Below, piece after piece: positions 25,668-33,320 of a stretch of 64,000 nucleotides of DNA. This stretch comes from Streptomyces sp. NBC_01353. GTDB lineage: Bacteria > Actinomycetota > Actinomycetes > Streptomycetales > Streptomycetaceae. The stretch's first letter is position 1; each line of letters starts with the position of its first letter. The notes beneath the pieces were generated by a model. That model had not been told where the DNA came from and made no database searches. It saw nothing but the letters and a program-made list of their open reading frames with translations. The DNA is taken from positions 3,038,001 to 3,102,000 of the forward strand of contig NZ_CP108352.1 of NCBI RefSeq assembly GCF_036237275.1. The letters run 5' to 3'. A program made the position numbers and the translations under genes.

Positions 25668-25931
25668 GGAACTCCCTCTCGATATGACTGAGCTGCGAGA
25701 GGAAGCCTTTCAGCACGGAGAGTGCCCGCGCCATTACACAAATGAGTGGGAGTGGATCACCTCCGACTGGGCATGTCACCCGGTTTCCACTCGAACAGCA
25801 CGCCTCCGTCCCCCTCGTGGCGCAGTGTCCGGATCGGCTCGAACACAGCCCGAACGGGTGGCCCGGAGCCGAGGACTCCGGTACTCCGGTAAGCGGTTCC
25901 GTCCCGTTCCGCTCATCCGAAGGAGTCGGTC

Positions 25932-26522
25932 ATGGCCCCACCCATGTCCGCGAGCAGGTTCCTCGACGCATTGCGCGACGAGGGCCTGACGGTCGTCCAG
26001 GTCGGCGACTGGCGCACACACAACCGCAACCACAAGGGCCCCTGGGGCCCCGTCCACGGCGTGATGATCCATCACACCGTCACCCGGGGCACCGCGAACA
26101 CCGTCCGGCTCTGCAGGGACGGCCACAGCACCCTGCCCGGGCCGCTCTGTCACGGCGTGATCGCCAAGGACGGCAGGGTCCACCTGGTCGGCTACGGCCG
26201 CGCCAATCACGCCGGGGCCGGAGACGACGACGTCCTGCGCGCGGTCATCGCCGAGCAGCGCCTCCCACCGGACAACGAGGCCACGACGGACGGCAACCGC
26301 CACTTCTACGGCTTCGAGTGCGAGAACCTCGGGGACGGCAAGGACCCGTGGCCGAAGGTCCAGCTGGAGGCGATCGAGAAGGCCGCGGCAGCCGTGTGCC
26401 GGGTGCACGGCTGGACCCACCGCTCCGTCATCGGCCACCTGGAGTGGCAGCCGGGCAAGGTGGATCCGCGCGGCTTCACCATGGCCTCGATGCGGGAGCG
26501 GATCGCGGAACGCCTTCGGTAG
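25932..26522 (+). CDS. N-acetylmuramoyl-L-alanine amidase (PGRP/Amidase_2 type)
   Basis: 196 aa, ATG with GAAGGAG upstream. Amidase_2 fold: GVMIHHTVT gives the first zinc His, CHGVIAKDGRVHLVGYGRANHAG the core, FYGFECENLG the catalytic segment, and VIGHLEWQPGKVDP the last His with the WxPGxKxD-like end. It cuts the amide between muramic acid and the peptide stem, or acts as a lysin domain. No signal peptide is visible, so export by another route or a phage-like lytic origin is possible. Confidence 0.88.
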   Translation: MAPPMSASRFLDALRDEGLTVVQVGDWRTHNRNHKGPWGPVHGVMIHHTVTRGTANTVRLCRDGHSTLPGPLCHGVIAKDGRVHLVGYGRANHAGAGDDDVLRAVIAEQRLPPDNEATTDGNRHFYGFECENLGDGKDPWPKVQLEAIEKAAAAVCRVHGWTHRSVIGHLEWQPGKVDPRGFTMASMRERIAERLR

Positions 26523-26533
26523 ACAATGGCCGG

Positions 26534-27457
26534 GTGAACGCGTTCGACCTCTCCCGGCTGCGGCCCCGGCTCCCGTCCCCCTTGGAGCCGGTCGAGGACG
26601 AGCGGTTCACCCGCCGGGGCCTGCGGCTGTTGCTCAAGCGCGACGATCTGATCCATCCGGACCTGCCGGGCAACAAGTGGCGCAAGCTGGCGCTCAATCT
26701 GCGCGAGGCCGACGGCCGCCCTGTGCTCACCTTCGGCGGTGCGTACTCGAACCATCTGCGCGCCACGGCGGCCGCCGGCCGACTGCTCGGCTTCGGCACG
26801 ATCGGGGTCGTACGAGGGGACGAGCTGGCCGGCCGCCCACTGAACCCCTCGCTGGCGCGGTGCGCGGCGGACGGGATGCGGCTGGTGTTCGTGGACCGGT
26901 CCACGTACCGGGCCAAGACGGATCCGACGGTGCTGGCGCGCATCCTGGGGCTGGCGGCGGAGGCGACCCATGCTGCGGGGGCCGCCATGGACGCCCCGTA
27001 CGTCGTCCCCGAGGGCGGCAGCAACGCCCTCGCCGTGGAGGGCTGCGTGGAGCTCGGACGCGAACTGCGCGGGGCCGCCGACGTGGTCGCCGTCCCCTGC
27101 GGCACAGGAGGCACGCTGGCGGGCCTGGCGGCCGGTCTGGGCCCCGGACAGAGGGCCCTCGGCGTCCCGGTCCTCAGAGGCGGCTTCCTGGGCGACGAGA
27201 TACGCGCCCTCCAACGCGCCGCCTTCGGGGGCCCACGCGGCGACTGGAGCCTCGACGAGCGCTTCCACGGCGGCGGTTACGCCCGTACGACCCCCGCCCT
27301 CGACGCGTTCGCGCACGACTTCGAAGCGCGGCATGGACTCGCCATCGAGCGGCTGTATGTGGCCAAAATGCTCTACGGACTTGTCGTCCTGGCCGAGGAG
27401 GGCGCGTTCGCCCCGGGCACGACCGTCGCGGCGGTGGTCACGGGCACCCCGTCCTGA
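26534..27457 (+). CDS. PLP-dependent deaminase (ACC deaminase / D-cysteine desulfhydrase family)
   Basis: 307 aa from GTG 26534; the open frame extends far upstream over the amidase gene but only as a shadow. LLLKRDDLIHPDLPGNKWRKL contains the PLP Lys (NKWRKL), LTFGGAYSNHLRATAAAG is the substrate loop, and PCGTGGTLAGLAAGL binds the phosphate. The family deaminates 1-aminocyclopropane-1-carboxylate or desulfhydrates D-cysteine; the substrate is not settled. GACAAT lies six bases before the GTG, a weak leaderless pattern. Confidence 0.86.
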   Translation: MNAFDLSRLRPRLPSPLEPVEDERFTRRGLRLLLKRDDLIHPDLPGNKWRKLALNLREADGRPVLTFGGAYSNHLRATAAAGRLLGFGTIGVVRGDELAGRPLNPSLARCAADGMRLVFVDRSTYRAKTDPTVLARILGLAAEATHAAGAAMDAPYVVPEGGSNALAVEGCVELGRELRGAADVVAVPCGTGGTLAGLAAGLGPGQRALGVPVLRGGFLGDEIRALQRAAFGGPRGDWSLDERFHGGGYARTTPALDAFAHDFEARHGLAIERLYVAKMLYGLVVLAEEGAFAPGTTVAAVVTGTPS

Positions 27458-27459
27458 CC

Positions 27460-29055
27460 TCAGCCGGTCTCCTCGCGGTAGGCCGCCGCCTCCTCCAGGT
27501 CCAGTCGGCGCAGCAGGGTGCGCAGCATCTCGTCGTCGATGCGGCGCTCGTCCCGGAGCTGCACGAAGACCTCGCGCTCGGCGTCGATCATCTCTCGCGC
27601 CAGCCGCCGGTAGGTGTCGTCCACCGTCTCCCCGGTGACCTCGTTGACCGCGCCGAGGCGTTCCCACACCGCGTTGCGGCGCCGTTCCAGGACCGTGCGG
27701 AGCCGTTCGGCCAGCGGCTGGGGCAGGGCGTTGCTCTCGTCGCTCAGCAGGGCGTCGAGACGCTCCTCCGCGGCGCGGGACGCCTCGCTCTGGGCCTGGG
27801 CCTCCGCCAGGGTCTCCTGGTACGTGTCGCGGCCCGGCAGCTTCAGGATCCTGATGAGCGGCGGCAGCGTGAGGCCCTGGACGACGAGCGTCCCGATCAC
27901 GGTCGTGAAGGTGAGGAAGAGGACGAGGTTGCGTGCGGGGAACTCCACGCCGTCCGTCGTCATCGGGATCGAGAAGGCGATGGCGAGGGAGACGACACCT
28001 CTCATCCCCGCCCAGCCGACGATCAGCGGCGCCTTCCAGTCCACCCCCGGTTCGCGCTCCCTGATGCGTTCGGACAGCCATCGGGGCAGGAAGGTGGCCG
28101 GGTAGACCCAGACGAACCGGACCACGACCACCGCGACGAACACGCCTACGGCGTACCAGATCGCTTCGGCGATCCCGTACCGCCCGAGGCCCTGGACGAC
28201 GTACGGCAACTGCAGCCCGATCAGGGCGAAGACGGCGGACTCCAGGATGAAGGCGACCATCTTCCACACGGCCTCCTCCTGGAGGCGGGTCGCGAAGTCC
28301 ACCTGCCAGTTGCGGTGTCCGAGGAAGAGGCCGACGACGACCACCGCGAGGACTCCGGAGGCGCCGACCTCCTCCGCCGCCGCGTAGGCGATGAAGGGGA
28401 TCAGCAGCGAGAGGGTGTTCTGCAGCAGGGCCTCGCCGAGCCGGCAGCGGAGCCAGTGGATGGGGACCATCAGGACGAGACCGACGCCGATCCCGCCGAT
28501 CGCCGCGAGCGCGAACTCGCCGATGCCGCCCGCCCAGCTGATGCCTTCCCCGACCGCCGCGGCGAGCGCGACCTTGTAGGCGGTGATGGCGGTGGCGTCG
28601 TTCACCAGGGACTCGCCCTGGAGGATGGTGGTGATCCGGTTCGGCAGCCCCAGCTTGCGGGCGATCGCGGTCGCCGCGACCGCGTCCGGCGGCGCGACGA
28701 CCGCGCCCAGGACGAGAGCGGCGGTCAGCGGCAGGTCCGGGACAAGGACGTACGCGAGCCAGCCGACGGCCACGGTGGCGAACAGGACGTACCCGACCGA
28801 GAGCAGGGCGACGGGCCGGATGTTGGCCCGCAGATCGAGGTACGAGGAGTCCACCGCCGCCGTGTAGAGGAGCGGGGGCAGGATGAGCGGAAGGATGATG
28901 TGCGGGTCGAGGGTGTAGTCCGGGACCCCGGGGACGTACGACGCGGCGAGACCGACGGCCACCAGAAGCAGCGGCGCCGGTACGGGTGTCCGGCGGGCCA
29001 GGCCCGCCACCACGGCGCTCGCCGCGACGAGTCCCACCAACTGCAGTGCGTCCAT
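27460..29055 (-). CDS. Na+/H+ antiporter (CPA1 family)
   Basis: 531 aa from ATG 29055 (preceded by GAGGG). About 12 membrane segments from LQLVGLVAASAVVAGLA onward. Conserved GAVVAPPDAVAATAIARKLG and LQGESLVNDATAITAYK contain the ion-binding Asp residues of CPA1 exchangers. The cytoplasmic tail (about 130 aa) is helical and charged. It exports Na+ in exchange for H+ at the plasma membrane. It is divergent from the UBP zinc-finger gene and convergent with the PLP enzyme. Confidence 0.92.
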   Translation of the reverse strand: MDALQLVGLVAASAVVAGLARRTPVPAPLLLVAVGLAASYVPGVPDYTLDPHIILPLILPPLLYTAAVDSSYLDLRANIRPVALLSVGYVLFATVAVGWLAYVLVPDLPLTAALVLGAVVAPPDAVAATAIARKLGLPNRITTILQGESLVNDATAITAYKVALAAAVGEGISWAGGIGEFALAAIGGIGVGLVLMVPIHWLRCRLGEALLQNTLSLLIPFIAYAAAEEVGASGVLAVVVVGLFLGHRNWQVDFATRLQEEAVWKMVAFILESAVFALIGLQLPYVVQGLGRYGIAEAIWYAVGVFVAVVVVRFVWVYPATFLPRWLSERIREREPGVDWKAPLIVGWAGMRGVVSLAIAFSIPMTTDGVEFPARNLVLFLTFTTVIGTLVVQGLTLPPLIRILKLPGRDTYQETLAEAQAQSEASRAAEERLDALLSDESNALPQPLAERLRTVLERRRNAVWERLGAVNEVTGETVDDTYRRLAREMIDAEREVFVQLRDERRIDDEMLRTLLRRLDLEEAAAYREETG

Positions 29056-29101
29056 CCCTCGGCCCCGTCCCCGTCTCGTTCCACCACGTAACCTGGCCAT
29101 C

Positions 29102-29362
29102 ATGAGCGAGTGCCCTCACGTTGCCGACATGCCGCGCCCCGAACCGGCGCCGCTGACCGACACCTGTCCCGAGTGCCTGGCCGACGGCACCCACCCCGTC
29201 CAGCTGCGGCTCTGCCTCAGCTGCGGGCACGTGGGGTGCTGCGACTCCTCGTCGGGGCGGCACGCGACCGGGCACTTCTCGACCACCGGGCACCCCGTGA
29301 TGCGGACCTTCGAGCCGAACGAACGCTGGCGCTGGTGCTTCGTGGACGGTTCGATCGTCTGA
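29102..29362 (+). CDS. UBP-type zinc-finger protein
   Basis: 86 aa. TAACCT sits 7 nt before the ATG, so the mRNA is probably leaderless. The zinc-binding set is CPH, CPEC, CLSCGHVGCCDSS, H-ATGHFSTTGHPVM, the ZnF-UBP fold that in eukaryotes binds ubiquitin tails; here its partner is unknown. The gene end overlaps a SigH/SigB-type promoter serving the next operon. Confidence 0.87.
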   Translation: MSECPHVADMPRPEPAPLTDTCPECLADGTHPVQLRLCLSCGHVGCCDSSSGRHATGHFSTTGHPVMRTFEPNERWRWCFVDGSIV

Positions 29363-29373
29363 GGGCTGGGTAC
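29348..29373 (+). promoter_or_regulatory. SigB/SigH-type promoter of the anti-sigma/sigH operon
   Basis: GGTT (29348-29351), a 16-nt spacer and GGGTAC (29368-29373) match the GNNT-N14-16-GGGTA(C/T) consensus recalled for streptomycete SigB-like factors. It spans the UBP stop codon and lies about 250 bp before the anti-sigma gene, fitting autoregulation by SigH. Confidence 0.6.
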
Positions 29374-29620
29374 GACACCCCGGCGATCGACTGCCGGTCG
29401 CCGCGCAATTGGGCCCCGCAGACCCCTAGCCACTGTCCGTACTCGTGGCCTTACCATGAGTGACAGACGGGGGCGGGGTCCCGCCAAGGACCCACGGCGA
29501 CACGGCAGGATGGATCGCGATAGCGTCACGGCGGATTGCGCAACCGACTGCGCACCGCCCGGTTCGGGGGGCTTTCTCCCCTCGGGCCCCGAATGAGCTT
29601 GTGCCACCTTGGAGGTGAGG

Positions 29621-30034
29621 GTGTCCCAGATCGCAGGCGAGCCCGGGACCCAGGACTTCGTGGAAGTCCGGCTGCCCGCTGCGGGTGCCTACCTGTCCGT
29701 GCTGCGTACGGCCACGGCCGGTCTCGCGGCGCGCTTGGACTTCACCCTCGACGAGATCGAGGACTTGCGGATCGCGGTCGACGAGGCGTGCGCCATCCTG
29801 CTCCAGCAGGCCGTACCGGGGTCCGTACTGAGCTGCGTCTTCCGCCTGGTCGACGACTCGCTCGACGTGACGGTGTCGGCCCCGACGACCGACGGGCGGG
29901 CACCGGAGCGGGACACCTTCGCGTGGACCGTGCTCTCCGCACTGGCCGGGAAGGTCGAGTCGTCCGTGGCGGAGGACCGCACGGTCTCCATCAGCCTGTA
30001 CAAACAGCGCGGCGCGGGGCCAGGCCCGGCGTGA
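29621..30034 (+). CDS. RsbW-like anti-sigma factor of SigH (UshX/RshA/PrsH type)
   Basis: 137 aa from GTG 29621, chosen because GGAGG is 5 nt upstream; the TTG at 29609 would include that site. It is a HATPase_c-type anti-sigma protein: VEVRLPAAGAYLSVLRTATAG, LDEIEDLRIAVDEACAILLQ and a C-terminal SVAEDRTVSISLYK strand. The N-box Asn expected after AVDEAC is not visible, so ATP binding or kinase activity may be weak. Its GTGA overlap with the next gene marks a partner-switch operon. In S. coelicolor the equivalent gene restrains SigH. Confidence 0.85.
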   Translation: MSQIAGEPGTQDFVEVRLPAAGAYLSVLRTATAGLAARLDFTLDEIEDLRIAVDEACAILLQQAVPGSVLSCVFRLVDDSLDVTVSAPTTDGRAPERDTFAWTVLSALAGKVESSVAEDRTVSISLYKQRGAGPGPA

Positions 30035-31065
30035 GGAGCGGGGACGCGACGGCCGGCATCCCTGAGCAGCAGGCGCGGCCGCATCCGGAGGTCGAGGTCG
30101 AGGTCGCTACGGAGCAGGCGGTCCACATGAGCGAGCACCAGCAGCACAACGAGGTTTCCGAGCCGCGGGAGGCTCCGGAGGCGCACGAGTCCCGGGAGGC
30201 TCCGGAAGCTCACGAGTCCCAGGAGACTCCGGAGACACACGAGTCCCAGAGGGCTCCGGAGGCGCACCAGGGCGTCCGGGAGGTTCTGGAGACCCCCGAG
30301 CCGCGCGATCCGCACGACCGGAGCGGAGCGCGCGCGCTCTTCATCGAGTTGCGCAAGCTCCCGGAGGGCTCTGCCGAGAAGGCGGAGCTGCGCAATCAGC
30401 TGGTACGGATGCATCTGCCGCTGGTAGAGCACCTGGCCCGGCGCTTCCGCAATCGGGGCGAGCCGCTCGACGACCTGACGCAGGTGGCGACGATCGGCCT
30501 GATCAAGTCGGTGGACCGGTTCGACCCGGAGCGGGGCGTCGAGTTCTCGACGTACGCGACTCCGACGGTCGTCGGCGAGATCAAGCGCCACTTCCGGGAC
30601 AAGGGCTGGGCGGTCCGGGTGCCGCGCCGTCTGCAGGAGCTGCGGCTCTCGCTGACGACGGCGACGGCGGAGCTCTCCCAGCTGCACGGCCGCTCGCCGA
30701 CGGTGCACGAGCTGGCGGAGCGGCTCGGGATCTCGGAGGAGGAGGTCCTGGAGGGCCTGGAGTCGGCGAACGCCTACTCGACGCTCTCGCTGGACGTCCC
30801 GGACACGGACGACGAGTCGCCGGCGGTCGCGGACACGCTGGGTGCGGAGGACGAGGCCCTGGAGGGCGTCGAGTACCGCGAGTCGCTCAAGCCTCTCCTG
30901 GAGGACCTGCCGCCCCGGGAGAAGCGGATCCTGCTGCTGCGCTTCTTCGGCAACATGACACAGTCGCAGATCGCGCAGGAGGTCGGCATCTCGCAGATGC
31001 ACGTCTCCCGACTGCTGGCCCGCACGCTGGCGCAGCTCCGGGAGAAGCTCCTCGTGGAGGAGTAG
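30031..31065 (+). CDS. sigH: SigB/SigF/SigG-family sigma factor SigH
   Basis: 344 aa from GTG 30031, which overlaps the anti-sigma stop; a shorter form from ATG 30127 is possible. Residues 1-95 are a Glu/Pro/His-rich extension with a nine-residue repeat. The sigma core follows: region 2 QLVRMHLPLVEHLARRFRNRG, DLTQVATIGLIKSVDRFDPERGVEFSTYATPTVVGEIKRHFRDK; region 3; region 4 PPREKRILLLRFFGNMTQSQIAQEVGISQMHVSRLLAR. It belongs to the stress-response group of streptomycetes; by gene context it is SigH, involved in osmotic/heat stress and development. No terminator hairpin was pinned down after it. Confidence 0.87.
   Translation: MRSGDATAGIPEQQARPHPEVEVEVATEQAVHMSEHQQHNEVSEPREAPEAHESREAPEAHESQETPETHESQRAPEAHQGVREVLETPEPRDPHDRSGARALFIELRKLPEGSAEKAELRNQLVRMHLPLVEHLARRFRNRGEPLDDLTQVATIGLIKSVDRFDPERGVEFSTYATPTVVGEIKRHFRDKGWAVRVPRRLQELRLSLTTATAELSQLHGRSPTVHELAERLGISEEEVLEGLESANAYSTLSLDVPDTDDESPAVADTLGAEDEALEGVEYRESLKPLLEDLPPREKRILLLRFFGNMTQSQIAQEVGISQMHVSRLLARTLAQLREKLLVEE
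30166..30273 (+). repeat. Four 27-bp tandem repeats in the sigH N-terminus
   Basis: Units at 30166, 30193, 30220 and 30247 encode REAPEAHES, REAPEAHES, QETPETHES and QRAPEAHQG. The first two DNA units differ at only two bases, indicating recent duplication. It is in-frame, so copy number can change tail length only. Confidence 0.9.
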
Positions 31066-31111
31066 TCACCACCGGCGGGCCGAAGGCCCGCCGCAGAGCC
31101 CGACGCGGGCG

Positions 31112-31525
31112 TTACGCCTCGCCGCGACGGCCGATGCCCAGGGCCTCGGTCGTCGCCGGGTTCACCAGGAGGACGAGGCCGGTCACGGCGAGGACCGCGA
31201 GGGCGATGCCGGCCGGGATCATGGCGCTGTTCGCCTGGAGGAGCTGCCAGGCGACCGGCAGGGCCAGGATCTGGGTGATGATCGCGGGGCCGCGGCTCCA
31301 TCCCCGGCGCAGCAGCAGACCGCGTGCCGCCGCCCCCGGGATCACGCCGAGCGCGATCAGCGTCGCCCCGCCGGTGACCGCCTGGGTCAAGCTGTCGGGG
31401 TTGCCGGTGAGCCCGGTCACGAGCACGTACACGCCCCCGATCACCAGCGCGAGGGCCTCGATACCGGCCACCGCGGCGGCGGCCGTCAACCGGACAGGGC
31501 GGGGAGTCTGCTCCGTACTGCTCAT
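31112..31525 (-). CDS. Small four-helix membrane protein
   Basis: 137 aa from ATG 31525, with TACCCT 7 nt upstream (leaderless pattern); the long upstream open frame is a shadow of the lipid kinase gene. Four hydrophobic segments: AAAVAGIEALALVIGGVYVLV, the TLIALGVIPGAAARG region, IITQILALPVAWQLL and IALAVLAVTGLVLLV. No motif suggests transport or catalysis. It is divergent from the lipid kinase gene. Confidence 0.75.
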   Translation of the reverse strand: MSSTEQTPRPVRLTAAAAVAGIEALALVIGGVYVLVTGLTGNPDSLTQAVTGGATLIALGVIPGAAARGLLLRRGWSRGPAIITQILALPVAWQLLQANSAMIPAGIALAVLAVTGLVLLVNPATTEALGIGRRGEA

Positions 31526-31615
31526 ACCCGGCAGGGTAGCCGGGGCCCGCTGCGGAGCTGTCCGGCAGGTGGCCGCGACTGGGATCGGTACCGCCGGGTA
31601 GGTACGCTGGCGGCC

Positions 31616-32584
31616 ATGCGCGCACTTCTCGTGGTCAATCCGGCAGCCACCACCACCAGTGCGCGCACGCGTGACGTTCTCATCCACGCGCTGGCGAGCG
31701 AGATGAAGCTGGAGGCCGTCACCACCGAGTACCGCGGCCACGCCCGCGACCTCGGCCGCCGGGCCGCGGACTCCGACGACATCGACATGGTCGTCGCCCT
31801 GGGTGGCGACGGCACGGTGAACGAGGTCGTGAACGGGCTGCTGCACGACGGGCCGGACCCGGACCGGCTCCCCGGTCTCGCGGTGGTGCCCGGCGGGTCG
31901 ACGAATGTCTTCGCCCGCGCGCTGGGTCTGCCGAACGACGCCGTCGAGGCGACCGGCGCACTGCTCGACGCGCTCCGTGAGCGCCGGGCACGCACAGTGA
32001 GCCTCGGGCTCGCCTCCGGGACCCCGGGGACGGACGACGAGGGGGTGCCGGCCCGCTGGTTCACCTTCTGTGCCGGCTTCGGTTTCGACGCCAGTGTCAT
32101 CGGGCGAGTCGAACAGCAGCGGGAGCGCGGGAAGCGTTCGACCCACGCGCTGTACCTGCGCCAGGTGGTCCGCCAGTTCCTGGGTGAGTCGAACCGGCGG
32201 CACGGCACGATCTCCCTGGACCGCCCCGGGCAGGACCCGGTCGAGGGTCTGGTCCTGTCGATAATCTGCAACACCTCCCCCTGGACCTACCTGGGCAATC
32301 GCCCGGTGTACGCGTCCCCGGAGGCATCCTTCGAGACCGCCCTGGACGTCCTCGGACTGAGCCGGCTCTCGACCCCCGCGGTGGCCCGGTACGCCACCCA
32401 GCTGCTCACTTCGTCCCCCGAGCGGGGCCCCCACGGCAAGCACGCCCTGTCTCTGCACGACCTGACCGACTTCACCTTGCATTCGAAGGTTCCACTGCCT
32501 CTGCAGATGGACGGAGACCACCTCGGACTGCGTACGAGCGTGACGTTCACAGGCGTTCGCCGTGCACTGCGTGTGATTGTGTGA
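31616..32584 (+). CDS. Diacylglycerol/lipid kinase family protein
   Basis: 322 aa. TACGCT lies 7 nt before the ATG (leaderless pattern). Kinase domain: MRALLVVNPAATT, VVALGGDGTVNEVVNGL (GGDGT nucleotide loop) and VVPGGSTNVFARALGLP. The second domain ends DHLGLRTSVTFTGVRRALRVIV. It phosphorylates a lipid such as diacylglycerol at the membrane. A hairpin overlapping the stop codon ends the transcript before wblE. Confidence 0.93.
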   Translation: MRALLVVNPAATTTSARTRDVLIHALASEMKLEAVTTEYRGHARDLGRRAADSDDIDMVVALGGDGTVNEVVNGLLHDGPDPDRLPGLAVVPGGSTNVFARALGLPNDAVEATGALLDALRERRARTVSLGLASGTPGTDDEGVPARWFTFCAGFGFDASVIGRVEQQRERGKRSTHALYLRQVVRQFLGESNRRHGTISLDRPGQDPVEGLVLSIICNTSPWTYLGNRPVYASPEASFETALDVLGLSRLSTPAVARYATQLLTSSPERGPHGKHALSLHDLTDFTLHSKVPLPLQMDGDHLGLRTSVTFTGVRRALRVIV

Positions 32585-32611
32585 GTGGAAGGGCCCAAAG
32601 TCCTTTCACTC
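32583..32611 (+). terminator. Lipid kinase terminator
   Basis: GAGTGGAAGG and CCTTTCACTC arms with one G-T pair and a 9-nt loop, beginning at the stop codon. Confidence 0.7.
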
Positions 32612-32902
32612 GAACGTTTAGGCTGGCATCCACCCCTTAGAAGTACGGCTGTGACCTAGTCGACACCGAGGAATCAAAAAAAACTTTCGGGAAGGGGTTG
32701 TATCCGCTGCCGAGGTTTGCGAGTCTCTTCTTGGCGATCGGGACGGCCCGCAACACCGGCCTCCACTGAGAGCCAGAACCCCTCCTCAGTCCAAGGACCA
32801 CACCAGTTCATCTGGCAGTCGGCCCTTCACTTACGGGGGGATTCGTGAAAGCGTTCACATTCACAAGCAACCAGCTTGTAACACCCTAGAGAGGTAGCAG
32901 CC
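32612..32902 (+). promoter_or_regulatory. wblE upstream region with Crp-like site
   Basis: About 290 bp with no gene. GTGAAAGCGTTCACA (32845-32859) matches the GTGA-N6-TCACA Crp half-site arrangement. TTCACA (32854-32859) is a 5/6 match to a -35, with TGTAAC 17 nt later (32877-32882). AGAGG near 32890 is the wblE ribosome site. An A8 run at 32676-32683 lies further upstream. Mycobacterial whiB1, the wblE counterpart, is Crp-controlled (from memory). Confidence 0.5.
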
Positions 32903-33160
32903 ATGGACTGGCGTCACAACGCCGTTTGTCGTGAGGAAGACCCCGAGCTGTTCTTCCCCATCGGCAACACCGGTCCTGCGCTGCTGCAGATCGAGGAAGC
33001 CAAGGCCGTCTGCCGCCGCTGCCCCGTCATGGAGCAGTGCCTGCAGTGGGCGCTCGAGTCCGGCCAGGACTCCGGCGTCTGGGGTGGCCTCAGCGAGGAC
33101 GAGCGCCGCGCAATGAAGCGCCGTGCCGCTCGCAACCGGGCGCGCAACGCCAGCGCCTGA
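32903..33160 (+). CDS. wblE: WhiB-family iron-sulfur regulator WblE
   Basis: 85 aa. Cys9, Cys37, Cys40 and Cys46 (C...CRRC...C) bind the [4Fe-4S] cluster; DSGVWGGLSEDERRA is the WhiB turn, and the end is basic (MKRRAARNRARNA). The sequence is nearly the canonical WblE, counterpart of mycobacterial WhiB1. It binds sigma factor/RNA polymerase and senses redox or NO through its cluster. Monocistronic, with an AGAGG site before the ATG and a strong hairpin after it. Confidence 0.95.
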   Translation: MDWRHNAVCREEDPELFFPIGNTGPALLQIEEAKAVCRRCPVMEQCLQWALESGQDSGVWGGLSEDERRAMKRRAARNRARNASA

Positions 33161-33250
33161 GCACCCTGAAAGCCTGAGGCAAGCGGCGCGTACATCGCGT
33201 ACGCAATCACCGCCCCCGAGCCGCAGCGCGCAGCAGTAACCCACAGCATT

Positions 33251-33285
33251 CGAGCCCCGGACCGATCTCTTCGGTCCGGGGCTCG
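33251..33285. terminator. Bidirectional terminator between wblE and the sensor kinase
   Basis: Perfect 15-base arms CGAGCCCCGGACCGA and TCGGTCCGGGGCTCG around TCTCT, between convergent genes. Confidence 0.9.
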
Positions 33286-33320
33286 CTGCTGTGTTCACAC
33301 CTTCCGTGCCCCGCGCGTGC

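Noticed and set aside
26306-29293. 995-aa minus-strand open frame over the amidase, PLP enzyme and antiporter genes
   Set aside because: Low-complexity antisense frame in a GC-rich genome; the genes it covers are well supported.
32670-32699. SigR-type promoter (GGAAT...GTT) upstream of wblE
   Set aside because: The spacer is 22 nt instead of 18, so it does not match the SigR consensus.
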